A DNA stretch of 64,000 nucleotides from positions 1 to 64,000 of the forward strand of contig QALX01000006.1 of NCBI GenBank assembly GCA_003150485.1, read 5' to 3'. The stretch's first letter is position 1. Each line of letters starts with the position of its first letter. The DNA comes from Clostridiales bacterium (GTDB taxonomy: Bacteria > Bacillota > Clostridia > Oscillospirales > Oscillospiraceae). The notes beneath the pieces are model-generated. The model did no database searches. It saw nothing but the letters and a program-made list of their open reading frames with translations, and had not been told where the DNA came from. The translations under genes and the position numbers were made by a program. Of this stretch, positions 1 through 8,207 are shown piece after piece.

Positions 1-20
1 GCACCCCGGAAACCGTCAGC

Positions 21-58
21 TAACAGTTGATAAGTAAATTAGTTCCTTATCACTGTTA
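21..58 (-). terminator. Stem-loop downstream of the 104-aa gene
   Basis: TAACAG plus TGATAAG pairs with CTTATCA plus CTGTTA, about 13 bp with one bulged T and an 11-nt loop. It lies just after the stop of the minus-strand gene at 101-415. It has no clear T-run, so it may be a weak terminator or an mRNA 3'-end stabiliser. I see no gene in bases 1-100. Confidence 0.35.
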
Positions 59-100
59 AGCCAATCCTTTGCAGGCTGTTTCCTTTCCTTTTCCCTTCGT

Positions 101-415
101 TTACAGCAGCCAGGTCAGCCCCCAGACCGCCGCGATTACACCGCTGCCCAAGAGAAACCAGACCGCACCGGACAGTTTCCGCCGTGCCTTTCTGCCTCCG
201 GCGTTGCGGCGAAGATAGCCCGCCGCCGCCTGGCGGGCCTCTGCCACCACCTGGTCTGCGGAGACGTTGGCGTTATGAAACGCATCCTCTTTCATCAAAA
301 AAATCGCCTGTTCAAAAAACCGGGGGTCCGGGGAGCGGACCACAATCACCCGACGGGAGATTCCCTTCACCAAATCAGCCACACCTTTCTCTGGGAAATC
401 GCACGGGTCATCCAT
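101..415 (-). CDS. Small hypothetical membrane-anchored protein
   Basis: I do not recognise a family for this 104-residue product. The first 80 residues are soluble and charged, with a basic stretch RRNAGGRKARRK near residue 70. A single C-terminal hydrophobic segment (about residues 82-104) ends almost at the stop, so it resembles a tail-anchored protein with its bulk in the cytoplasm. It follows spoIIE by 36 bp on the same strand and is probably co-transcribed. No catalytic motif is visible. Its position after spoIIE hints at a sporulation link, but this is only contextual. Confidence 0.6.
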   Translation of the reverse strand: MDDPCDFPEKGVADLVKGISRRVIVVRSPDPRFFEQAIFLMKEDAFHNANVSADQVVAEARQAAAGYLRRNAGGRKARRKLSGAVWFLLGSGVIAAVWGLTWLL

Positions 416-451
416 GCCTGTCTCTTCCAGTATGGACCAGTTCCGGTGAAT

Positions 452-2791
452 TTATGCAGATTCCTCCCGCCGGCTCAGCAAAATCACCACCGCCGTCCGG
501 TCGTCATCCTTTCTGGCATGGGGGTCCTCCAGCAGGGACAGGGCCAGCTCCCGGGGGGAATCGCCCTGAAAGGCCTCGCTCCGCTCCCGAAGCCACAGAT
601 CCTCCGCCCCGTCGGAAACCCCATCGGTAACCAGCACCACCAGGTCCCCCGGCTCCGCCTGGAACCGGGTCAGGTCAATCCGTCCCTCCCCCTCCAGACT
701 CAGCCCCGCAGGCAGGGCGCCCTTGCCCAGCCGGTTGACAATGCCGTTTTTTCTCAGGTAGCTGGGGGCCGCCCCCAGCTTGTACACAACCCCCTCTCCG
801 GAAAACAGATCAATGCGCAGCAGGTCGATGGTGCTGAAGCCGAAGCCCTCCTGGACCCGGACCGCCAGGGCCCCGGTGAGGGTGCGGAGGGCGGTTTCCG
901 CCGCCACGCCAGAGCGCAGGAAGCTCTCCAGCAGACGCAGAGCCAGCCGGCTCTCCGCCGCCGCCGAGCTGCCCACCCCCATGCCGTCGCAGAGCACCGC
1001 CCACAGGGTCCCCTGCCCGTCCTTGAACCAGGTGCCGCTGTCTCCGCTGACAGATTCCCCCTCCTTGGGGCGTGCCGCGGCCCCTACCCGGGCCGCCAGC
1101 CGGGGACTCTCCCGGAATCGGAGCCGCTGACCCTGTTCCGTGCGCAGCAGCTCCCCGGCCTCCAGGGGCATCCCCAGGGCCCCGGCCAGCCGCCGCCGGC
1201 CCTCCGCAGCCGCCATGGCAGACAGCTCCTGGCCCGTCAGCTCCACCACCCGGCGGCCCTGGCTGTTGCGCTGGACAGACACCGACGCCGTCACGCCGTT
1301 GCTGCGCAGCACCCGCTTGACGGCGGCAATCCCTCTGGTATCCGGCATCAGCTCCCCTCCTAACTCCACCGCCGTGTCCTCCAGCAGGTGGGACATCTGC
1401 CGGAACTGGCGGACCACCATCTGGTGGCTGTCCCGCATCTGGACCCGAAAGCGCCGCCGGTTGCGCCAGGCATACATCTCCTCGTTGGCGGCGGTGACAA
1501 AGGAGCGGATGCGCAGGCAGCGGCTGGTGAATGCCTCGGGAAAGTCCCGCTCCCGGCTGTAGCCCCGCTCCTCCATCACCTGAAGCACCCGGTTGAGTAC
1601 CTGATAGGTGTTGCGGTAGTCCCGCTGCCAGCAAATTTTTTGCAGGGCGCAGCCCTTGCAGATCCGCTCCGCCGTCCGGTCGAAGATTTCCCCCGGGTAC
1701 TCGGGCTTGTCCTCCTTCAGCTGGCCCTCCAGCTGCTGGCTCAGCTGGCGGTAGGCCGCCGCCCGCTCCCCCAGCTGGTGGCTCACCGACTGGCGGATGC
1801 CGTCGGTGGCCGGGAGCAGGGCGGTGGCCACGGCGGGTTCCCGCTGGAAAAACCGCTGGAGCCGCGTTTCCAGCCCCTTGGGCAGGGCTAAGTAGAGCAG
1901 ACAGCCGGTCAGGATGTTCCCGGCGTCCCGGACCGCACCGCCAAACCAGATCACCGCCGCCGCTCCCGCCAACAGAAACAGCCCGGTTTGAAGAAACCGT
2001 CCCCGGTGCCGGGCCGCCTCCGCCAGCAGCCCGCCGGCCCCCAGGGCGCAGGTGTACAGCCCGCCCGCTCCCAGGGTCAGGTCCACAGCCAGGCCAAACC
2101 CGGCGCCTACAGCAGTCCGGTAACCGGCACTGCCCTCCCCCACCGGCAGGACGAAGAAACAAGCCAGGGCAATGCCGGGAGAGATCCCAAAGCCGACGCG
2201 CACGGGGCAAAAGGCGATGAGCACCGTGGCGATGAGGAACAGCCGCTCGGCCACCGGCGACTCCTCCAGCTCCTCCAGCAGGTCGGGCAGCCGCCGGTAG
2301 CACAGACAAGCCGCCCCGGCCAGCACCACCTCGGTGGCGTAGCACACCGCCGCAGTACCGTCCCACCCGGCCTCAGATAAGTAAATAAATCCAGTCACCG
2401 CCGTCACCCCGCTGACCGCCAGCGGCATAAACCACTCCATCCGGTAGATATGCAGGTCATAAAGGGCAAAGGCCGTGGCGAAAATGAGAATCCCCGCCGC
2501 CACATAGCGCAGGCCCTCCACCAGACCCAGGCCCAGCAGATAGCCCAGGCCGGCGCCCAGCAGGGCGGCAAATCCCCCGGGCCCCGAGCCGGAGGCGCCA
2601 ATCCATCCCAAAGCAAAGGGGGCGTAGCCGGAGAGAATCTCGCTGCGGGACAGCACCGCCCCCAAGATAAACCGCCGGGCACACTCCGCCGCCTGAATCA
2701 GCATAGGCGACTGAAGCACCACCTCCCCCTTTTCCCAAAAATCCTGCCGGAACTGGCTGGCCAGCCGTAAAACGGTCTCTTTTGTGCGCAT
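452..2791 (-). CDS. spoIIE: Stage II sporulation protein E, PP2C-type serine phosphatase
   Basis: SpoIIE dephosphorylates the anti-anti-sigma factor SpoIIAA, which releases sigma-F in the forespore, and also takes part in polar septation. The 779-residue product has the usual architecture. A multi-pass membrane region covers roughly residues 35-320, followed by a central regulatory segment with several cysteines. The C-terminal PP2C/SpoIIE phosphatase domain (about 570-779) carries the metal-binding motifs DGMG (near 602), VTDGVSDG (near 720) and DDDRT (near 762). The length is close to that of other SpoIIE proteins. The start is supported by a GAGGGG-type ribosome site just upstream. It is divergent from dusB across a 150-bp gap and is followed by a small membrane-protein gene. 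Identification is secure from motif order. Confidence 0.95.
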   Translation of the reverse strand: MRTKETVLRLASQFRQDFWEKGEVVLQSPMLIQAAECARRFILGAVLSRSEILSGYAPFALGWIGASGSGPGGFAALLGAGLGYLLGLGLVEGLRYVAAGILIFATAFALYDLHIYRMEWFMPLAVSGVTAVTGFIYLSEAGWDGTAAVCYATEVVLAGAACLCYRRLPDLLEELEESPVAERLFLIATVLIAFCPVRVGFGISPGIALACFFVLPVGEGSAGYRTAVGAGFGLAVDLTLGAGGLYTCALGAGGLLAEAARHRGRFLQTGLFLLAGAAAVIWFGGAVRDAGNILTGCLLYLALPKGLETRLQRFFQREPAVATALLPATDGIRQSVSHQLGERAAAYRQLSQQLEGQLKEDKPEYPGEIFDRTAERICKGCALQKICWQRDYRNTYQVLNRVLQVMEERGYSRERDFPEAFTSRCLRIRSFVTAANEEMYAWRNRRRFRVQMRDSHQMVVRQFRQMSHLLEDTAVELGGELMPDTRGIAAVKRVLRSNGVTASVSVQRNSQGRRVVELTGQELSAMAAAEGRRRLAGALGMPLEAGELLRTEQGQRLRFRESPRLAARVGAAARPKEGESVSGDSGTWFKDGQGTLWAVLCDGMGVGSSAAAESRLALRLLESFLRSGVAAETALRTLTGALAVRVQEGFGFSTIDLLRIDLFSGEGVVYKLGAAPSYLRKNGIVNRLGKGALPAGLSLEGEGRIDLTRFQAEPGDLVVLVTDGVSDGAEDLWLRERSEAFQGDSPRELALSLLEDPHARKDDDRTAVVILLSRREESA

Positions 2792-2879
2792 GGGTATCTT
2801 CCCCTCTCACGTTTTTCGTTGTTTGGGACAAGTATAAGGGGAACCGCCCGAAAAAAACCGTCGGGAAATGAGGGGGCCA

Positions 2880-2908
2880 TTGCCCGGCCCGGCGGAACGT
2901 GTTAAAAT
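2880..2908 (+). promoter_or_regulatory. Candidate dusB promoter
   Basis: TTGCCC (2880-2885) and TAAAAT (2903-2908) are separated by 17 bp, 34 bp upstream of the dusB start. It sits in the divergent spoIIE-dusB gap. Confidence 0.5.
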
Positions 2909-2941
2909 AACACACAAACACTTCCAAACGGGAGGAAGCCT

Positions 2942-3910
2942 ATGAAAATTGGAACTGTAGAAATTCCCGGCAAAGTGGCTCTGGCCCCCATGGCGGGGGT
3001 GACCGACCTGGCCTACCGGACCATCTGCCGGGAGCTGGGCTGCGGATACACGGTCACCGAGATGATCTCCGCCAAAGCCCTGTGCTATCAGGATAAAAAG
3101 ACCCGCCGGATCATGGAGCTGGGGCCGGAGGAACACCCGGGGGCGATCCAGCTCTTCGGCAGCGACGTGGTCTGCATGGAGGAGGCGGCGGCCAAGATCA
3201 TGGAGCTGGAGCGGCCCGACGTCATCGACATCAACATGGGCTGCCCAGTGCCCAAGGTGGCCAACAGCGGCGACGGCAGCGCCCTGATGCGGGACCCGGA
3301 CAAGGCGGCCCGGATTGTGGAGGCGGTGCGCCGGGGCTGCGGCATCCCGGTGACGGTAAAGACCCGGAAGGGCTGGGACAAAGGCAGTGTCAACGCGGTG
3401 GAGTTCTGCCAGGTGCTCCAGAGCGCCGGAGCGGCGGCGGTCACCCTCCACGGCCGGACCAAAACCCAGATGTACTCCGGCAAGGCGGACTGGGACATCA
3501 TCCGGGCGGTGAAAGAACATCTTTCCATCCCAGTTATCGCCAACGGCGACATCTTCGAGCCTGAGGACGCCGCCCACATCCTCCGGTACACCGGCGCGGA
3601 TATGGCCATGATCGGCCGGGGCGCCTTTGGGGACCCCTGGATTTTCCCCAGAGCCATCGCCGCCATCGAGGGCCGGGAGATCCCGCCCCGTCCCCCGCTG
3701 GCCCGGCGCTGTCAGACCGCCCGGCGGCAGTTCCAGCTGGCCCGGGACCAGAAGGGGGAGAAAATCGCCTGTCTGGAGGCCCGGAAGCACTACGCCTGGT
3801 ACCTGCGGGGGGTGCCTTACTCCGGGTACTGGAAAAAGGAGATCTCCCAGATCGCCACCATGGCAGATATCGACCGGATCACCGAGGGTATCTGCCGGGA
3901 GCTGACATAA
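2942..3910 (+). CDS. dusB: tRNA-dihydrouridine synthase, DusB-like
   Basis: This is an FMN-dependent enzyme that reduces specific uridines of tRNA D-loops to dihydrouridine with NADPH. The 322-residue product begins with the TIM-barrel signature LAPMAGVTD (residues 14-22). It has the family motif NMGCPVPKV with the catalytic cysteine at about residue 101, and the FMN/tRNA-binding segments VTVKTRKGW and IANGDIF. A C-terminal helical domain follows. The length fits bacterial Dus proteins. GGAGG lies 8 nt before the ATG. It is monocistronic between its own promoter and a strong terminator and faces spoIIP convergently. The DusB subgroup is assigned from general similarity only. Confidence 0.92.
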   Translation: MKIGTVEIPGKVALAPMAGVTDLAYRTICRELGCGYTVTEMISAKALCYQDKKTRRIMELGPEEHPGAIQLFGSDVVCMEEAAAKIMELERPDVIDINMGCPVPKVANSGDGSALMRDPDKAARIVEAVRRGCGIPVTVKTRKGWDKGSVNAVEFCQVLQSAGAAAVTLHGRTKTQMYSGKADWDIIRAVKEHLSIPVIANGDIFEPEDAAHILRYTGADMAMIGRGAFGDPWIFPRAIAAIEGREIPPRPPLARRCQTARRQFQLARDQKGEKIACLEARKHYAWYLRGVPYSGYWKKEISQIATMADIDRITEGICRELT

Positions 3911-3917
3911 GAAAGAG

Positions 3918-3953
3918 AAAACGTGAGCGCACCTGAGGTGCGCTCACGTTTTC
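3918..3953. terminator. Bidirectional terminator shared by dusB and spoIIP
   Basis: The 13-bp arms ACGTGAGCGCACC (3921-3933) and GGTGCGCTCACGT (3937-3949) have a TGA loop. A-run and T-run flanks mean it can stop both convergent genes. The spoIIP stop codon (3944-3946) lies inside the right arm. Confidence 0.85.
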
Positions 3954-5173
3954 GTCACACAATCTAAGTAGAGGGTCCCCGCCGCCCGGGCGAAGTATCG
4001 GGCTCCGGCCAGGGCCTGTTTTAAGGTGTTGCCGCTGGTACCCACCTCCACCAGGAGGGAGCCGGGGGTGGCGTGCTCGTTGAAGCGCTGGCGGCGCAGG
4101 TCGATGGCCCGGGGCAGGCCGCTGTCAATGCCCAGCATGTTTTTCTGAATCTGCACCGCCAGAGTCAGGTGCTTTTTCCAGTCCGGGTGGGTCAAGCCCA
4201 TGTCGTTGGTCCCCACCACCAGCATGATCTGGGCCACCTGTTCCCCGTCGATCTCGGTCTTTTTGGCGTAGCTGGTGCCGTCGCTGCCGATGATGGCGTC
4301 CCGGTGAACGTCCAGCACAATCTGGATGGTGGGATACTTCTTCAGCATCTTCTCGATTCCCGTCAGGGCCCGGGAATAAGAGCCGGTGTAGCTGGGGTAG
4401 TCATACTTGGTCTTGTCATGGACCACGGACAGGCCCATGTCCTCAAAAACGCTCTTCATCTCCTCCCCCACCCGGACCATGTTATAGCCGTTGTCGGTGG
4501 TCCGGGCGGTGTCCGTCTCTTTATAGGTATCTTTCCTGCCCTTGGTGTAGGCCTCCGTGGTGTGGGTATGCATGATGAGAATCTGAGGCCCTTCCTTCGC
4601 CGGTTTCAGCTTCAAACTCACTTTTTTGTCAAAGTAATCAGACGCTTTGACGGAAATCCCGTTGGTGTGGTTGTCCACTCGGATGGCGGAGGCTTTTAGC
4701 TTGGAGGTATCGATGGACACGGTCTGAGCCGCCTTTTCCTTCTTCTGCTCCTCCCGCTCCTGTTTCTCCTGCACCTCCTTCTCTCGGGCCTTCTGGGCCG
4801 CCGCTTTTTCCTCCTCCGCCCGACGGGCCGCCTCGGCCCGGTCCCGGACGGACTGCTGGGACGCCTGCTCCTCTGCCAGGTACTCGTTTACCGCCGCCTG
4901 GCTGCTGAGGAGCTGAGGCGACTCGGTCAGCACCAGCTGTTCCCAGGCGGACAGCGCCAGCTCTCCCCCCTCCTCCGCAGGGCGGATCAGCTCCTGCCGC
5001 ACGATCTGCTCCACCAGCTCGGACCCCTGGCGCAGACCGGCCAGAGACTGGCTCACCGCCGGCCAGTTCACCGTTTGCGCCACCGTCCACACGGTGGCCG
5101 CCGCCGCCGACAGGGCGATCAGCCGGCGGGTAGCCCGATTCTTCTTCCGCGCTCTCTTTCGTTTCATGGGCAA
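3944..5173 (-). CDS. spoIIP: Stage II sporulation protein P, peptidoglycan hydrolase
   Basis: SpoIIP is the amidase/endopeptidase of the DMP complex that thins septal peptidoglycan during forespore engulfment. The 409-residue product has a very basic N-terminus and a membrane anchor (about residues 15-35). A long charged, Glu/Lys-rich linker of coiled-coil type follows (about 90-155). The C-terminal hydrolase domain carries the candidate zinc-ligand motifs IMHTHTTEAYT, VLDVHRDAI and LLVEVGTSGN in the family order. The start is chosen at an ATG preceded by GGAGGG. It is transcribed alone, convergent with dusB, and its last codons form part of their shared terminator. Confidence 0.93.
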   Translation of the reverse strand: MPMKRKRARKKNRATRRLIALSAAAATVWTVAQTVNWPAVSQSLAGLRQGSELVEQIVRQELIRPAEEGGELALSAWEQLVLTESPQLLSSQAAVNEYLAEEQASQQSVRDRAEAARRAEEEKAAAQKAREKEVQEKQEREEQKKEKAAQTVSIDTSKLKASAIRVDNHTNGISVKASDYFDKKVSLKLKPAKEGPQILIMHTHTTEAYTKGRKDTYKETDTARTTDNGYNMVRVGEEMKSVFEDMGLSVVHDKTKYDYPSYTGSYSRALTGIEKMLKKYPTIQIVLDVHRDAIIGSDGTSYAKKTEIDGEQVAQIMLVVGTNDMGLTHPDWKKHLTLAVQIQKNMLGIDSGLPRAIDLRRQRFNEHATPGSLLVEVGTSGNTLKQALAGARYFARAAGTLYLDCVTKT

Positions 5174-5279
5174 TCCCTCCTTTGCTCACACCGGTATCCC
5201 TATGCGGCCCCGGCCGTGAATATGCCCCCCATTCCGGGATTTCCGGCAGAATTCCACGGGACGCGCCTCCGGAATGTTC

Positions 5280-5308
5280 TTGACAGTCTATCGGTTTGGC
5301 ATTAAAAT
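5280..5308 (+). promoter_or_regulatory. Candidate rny promoter
   Basis: TTGACA (5280-5285), a 17-bp spacer and TAAAAT (5303-5308) predict a transcript with a leader of about 190 nt. The rest of the 330-bp spoIIP-rny gap contains a short CCATTA/TAATGG dyad near 5453-5468 and no convincing ORF. Confidence 0.65.
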
Positions 5309-5503
5309 AAACTGTGGATTGTTTTGAAGAACTGATCGGCTCCCAGTCCCTGCTGCGGGCCGTGAGGGCTTGGTTTTTCAATATGCCTTTGCCGCTGTGC
5401 GGAATCATGCTGTCCCGTACGGCGTCTTTTCATCTTATGGAACGAATCAAACCCCATTACTTGTAATGGAAAACTTTAAAAACAGGAGGTGTATCTATCA
5501 GCT

Positions 5504-7048
5504 ATGTTGCTTTACATTGTCATTGGCATTGTTTCCATCCTGCTTCTGGCCCTGTGCTTCTTTCTGGGCTACCAGTACCGGAAGCGCAACGCGGAAAAGG
5601 AAATTGGCTCCGCAGAACAGGAGGCCACCCGGATCCTCAACGAGGCGCTGAAGTCCGCGGAGAGCAAAAAGCGGGAGGCTCTGGTGGAAGCCAGAGAGGA
5701 AATTCATAGAGAACGCAGCAGCTACGAGCAGGAAGTCAAGGAACGCCGCTCGGAGCTGTCCAAGCAGGAGCGCCGGCTCCAGTCCAAAGAGGAAAACCTG
5801 GACCGGAAAACGGACGCCATAGAGAAAAAGGAAGAGAAGCTGCAAAACCGCATCGCCGCCGCCGACCGGACCCGGGAAGAGACGGAGCAGATCAAGCAGG
5901 CCCAGCTGGAGACCCTGGAGAAGATCTCCGGGCTGTCCACCGAGGAGGCCAAGAACTACCTGATCAACCAGGTGGAGGCGGAGGTCACCCACGAGGAGGC
6001 CATGAAGATCAAGGAGATCAAGGACCGCTTCAAGGACGAGGCTGCTGTCTACGCCCGGGAGATGATCGCCATGGCCATCCAGCGCTGCGCGGCGGACCAG
6101 GTCTCTGAGGTGGCCGTGTCGGTGGTGCCCCTGCCCAACGACGAGATGAAGGGCCGCATCATCGGCCGGGAAGGCCGCAACATCCGCACTCTGGAAACCC
6201 TCACCGGAGCGGAGCTCATCATCGACGACACGCCGGAGGCCATCACCGTCTCCTGCTACGACCCCATCCGCCGGGAGATCACCCGGATCGCCCTGGAACG
6301 CCTGATCACCGACGGCCGCATCCACCCCGCCCGCATCGAGGAGATGGTGGAGAAGGCCAAGCGGGAGGTGGAACAGGTCATCAAGGCCGAGGGCGAGCGG
6401 GCCGTGCTGGAGACCAACATCCACAGCCTCCACCCCGAAGAGGTGAAGCTGCTGGGCCGGATGCATTACCGCACCAGCTACGGCCAGAACGTGCTCAACC
6501 ACTCCATCGAGGTCTCCCACATCGCGGGCCTGCTGGCCTCCGAGCTGGGGGCCGACGTGGCCACCGCCAAGCGGGCCGGCCTGCTCCACGACCTGGGCAA
6601 GGCCGTGGACCACGAGATTGAGGGCAGCCATGTCCAGATCGGCGTGGACCTGGCCCGGCGCTACAAGGAGAACGAGCTGGTGGTTCACGCCATCGCCGCT
6701 CACCACGGAGACATCGAGCCCCAGACCATCGTCGCCTGCCTGGTCCAGGCCGCCGACGCCATCTCCGCCGCCCGTCCCGGCGCACGCCGCGAGAACGTGG
6801 AGAACTATATCAAGCGTCTGGAAAAGCTGGAGGCCATCGCCTCCTCCTTCAAGGGCGTGGACAACGCCTACGCCATCCAGGCCGGCCGCGAAATCCGCAT
6901 CATGATTAAGCCCGAGGAAGTCTCCGAGGACAGCATGATCATCCTGGCCCGGAACGTGGCCAAGAAGATCGAGGACGAGCTGGAGTACCCCGGCCAGATC
7001 AAGGTTCATCTGGTCCGGGAGACCACCGCGGTGGAATACGCCAAGTAA
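5504..7048 (+). CDS. rny: Ribonuclease Y
   Basis: RNase Y is a membrane-anchored endoribonuclease that starts bulk mRNA decay in many Firmicutes. From the ATG at 5504 the product is 514 residues. An N-terminal transmembrane helix (about 2-22) is followed by a long charged coiled coil (about 25-185). A KH RNA-binding domain has GRIIGREGRNIRTLE, and an HD metal-dependent domain has the histidine-rich stretch ending LLHDLGKAVDHE. A GTG at 5489 is in frame but overlaps the AGGAGG at 5484-5489, so the ATG 14 nt downstream is preferred. It has its own promoter and terminator. Confidence 0.96.
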   Translation: MLLYIVIGIVSILLLALCFFLGYQYRKRNAEKEIGSAEQEATRILNEALKSAESKKREALVEAREEIHRERSSYEQEVKERRSELSKQERRLQSKEENLDRKTDAIEKKEEKLQNRIAAADRTREETEQIKQAQLETLEKISGLSTEEAKNYLINQVEAEVTHEEAMKIKEIKDRFKDEAAVYAREMIAMAIQRCAADQVSEVAVSVVPLPNDEMKGRIIGREGRNIRTLETLTGAELIIDDTPEAITVSCYDPIRREITRIALERLITDGRIHPARIEEMVEKAKREVEQVIKAEGERAVLETNIHSLHPEEVKLLGRMHYRTSYGQNVLNHSIEVSHIAGLLASELGADVATAKRAGLLHDLGKAVDHEIEGSHVQIGVDLARRYKENELVVHAIAAHHGDIEPQTIVACLVQAADAISAARPGARRENVENYIKRLEKLEAIASSFKGVDNAYAIQAGREIRIMIKPEEVSEDSMIILARNVAKKIEDELEYPGQIKVHLVRETTAVEYAK

Positions 7049-7066
7049 CCCTCTGCAAACCAAAAA

Positions 7067-7096
7067 GGGAAGCATCAAAAGATGCTTCCCTCTTTT
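7067..7096 (+). terminator. rny terminator
   Basis: GGGAAGCATC (7067-7076), loop AAAA, GATGCTTCCC (7081-7090), then TCTTTT. It begins 18 bp after the rny stop. Confidence 0.85.
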
Positions 7097-7193
7097 CATT
7101 TATATTTCGATGTTAGAATTTATCACATAAATGTTAACATATCATTCGCCTCTCCTCTGCGCCATACTTGTTTGAAAGGAGGCTTTTATAATT

Positions 7194-7526
7194 CTAGTCT
7201 AGTTTATCCTGTAACTCCGCCAGTCGTTTAATTTGTTCCAGCGCGCAATCCTGAAATTCTGGACGCAACGACCGGAAAATTGATATGGCTTCCTCTGCCT
7301 TTTTGTTCGTTTTGGGCCCCACACAGAACATGGTACCTTCCCCAGTTTGCAGCCATTTCTTGTCTACCCCGTATAGATCACAGATATGTCTGACTAATAA
7401 TTCCTTGGGCTGTACACGACCATACTCTATATTACTGATGACATCACGGCTTACACCCAGCTTTTCGCCAAACTCGCGCTGGGACAACTGTAAGGATTCC
7501 CGCACCATTTTAATTCTGTTATGCAA
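7194..7526 (-). CDS. XRE-family helix-turn-helix regulator
   Basis: The N-terminal 60 residues form a Cro/CI-type HTH_3 domain: LQLSQREFGEKLGVSRDVIS followed by NIEYGRVQPKE. A short C-terminal helical tail follows, for 110 residues in total. No ATG lies near the ribosome site. The start is the TTG at 7526, supported by AAAGGAGG about 10 nt upstream; the first in-frame ATG would cut into the domain. The gene is divergent from two small ORFs, and the gap contains a perfect dyad that holds the -35 boxes of both promoters. It is therefore probably a local repressor that controls itself and its neighbours. Its ligand and targets are unknown. Confidence 0.85.
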   Translation of the reverse strand: MHNRIKMVRESLQLSQREFGEKLGVSRDVISNIEYGRVQPKELLVRHICDLYGVDKKWLQTGEGTMFCVGPKTNKKAEEAISIFRSLRPEFQDCALEQIKRLAELQDKLD

Positions 7527-7566
7527 TGGAATCTCCTCCTTTCAGAGAAAAGTATATTTGTTTTTT

Positions 7567-7647
7567 ATGATATCGCACAGAACTATCGTTGTCAACACAA
7601 ACCTCCTTCCCGCAAGTGTTGACAACTCAGTTCCAGTGTGCTATATT
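7567..7647. promoter_or_regulatory. Divergent promoters with operator dyad
   Basis: GTTGTCAACAC (7588-7598) and GTGTTGACAAC (7616-7626) form a perfect 11-bp inverted repeat with a 17-bp spacer. Each arm contains TTGACA. Rightward, TTGACA (7619-7624) is 17 bp from TATATT (7642-7647). Leftward, TTGACA (7595-7590, minus strand) is 17 bp from TATCAT (7572-7567). A repressor bound to the arms would block both promoters. Confidence 0.75.
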
Positions 7648-7684
7648 GTGTTTGCAACACACACCAAAAAAGGAGGCCGAGCAT

Positions 7685-7861
7685 ATGACACAGCCGGAAG
7701 ATCAGATGCAGAAAGCGGCTGAATGGAACGCTCTTTTTCTTGCGCTGAACGAACAGGGGCAGGAGAGCGCCCTGCATCTTTTGCGTTCTCTAAAATCTGT
7801 ACAGTCAGCCAGTTCCTTGCCGAAAAACAGTCATACGCCACCCACAGAACATACCGCATAG
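7685..7861 (+). CDS. Small hypothetical protein, 58 aa
   Basis: The ATG at 7685 follows an AAAAAGGAGG ribosome site and lies 38 bp after a consensus promoter, so expression is plausible. The product is hydrophilic and Gln/Ser-rich, with a predicted helix around residues 10-35 (AAEWNALFLALNEQGQE). It has no signal peptide or known motif. Its stop TAG overlaps the TAGGAGG ribosome site of the next gene, so the two are probably translationally coupled. It could be a regulator partner or part of a tiny accessory locus controlled by the divergent XRE protein. Confidence 0.6.
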   Translation: MTQPEDQMQKAAEWNALFLALNEQGQESALHLLRSLKSVQSASSLPKNSHTPPTEHTA

Positions 7862-7872
7862 GAGGTGTTTCT

Positions 7873-8061
7873 ATGACAGAAAACAACGTGTGTCAAAACT
7901 GCGTCCACTACCGGCAGCACTACATCAAAGCGGGGCGAAGCTACCGGAGCATCAGGAAGGGCCACTGCGTCTACCCCCGCCTGAAGAACCGGGAGAACGA
8001 AACCCCGGCCTGCGCCCATTTCAAAGCAAGACCGCCCAAGGAGGACAGCGGCAGCCAATAA
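7873..8061 (+). CDS. Small Cys-rich protein, 62 aa, possible zinc binder
   Basis: The 62-residue product has four cysteines, arranged as CQNC near residues 7-10, GHC near 31 and PAC near 47. This fits one small zinc-ribbon-like fold. The surrounding residues are basic and aromatic (HYRQHYIKAGRSYRSIRKGH), suggesting nucleic-acid or protein binding. GGAGGTG lies 5 nt before the ATG at 7873. It is the second gene of the unit facing the XRE regulator. I cannot name the family; the metal-binding idea rests only on the cysteine spacing. Confidence 0.6.
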   Translation: MTENNVCQNCVHYRQHYIKAGRSYRSIRKGHCVYPRLKNRENETPACAHFKARPPKEDSGSQ

Positions 8062-8207
8062 CCCACCGGCTTTCAGAAAATCTTATACAATTTTTAATCA
8101 AATCCACAGGCAGTTATTAAAGTATCTTCGTCCAGTTCTTGGTATACTAACTGTAGCGAATCCATTTTCTCTTTTCGCTTTTCTCACCCGAAAGGAGTGA
8201 CACAGCT

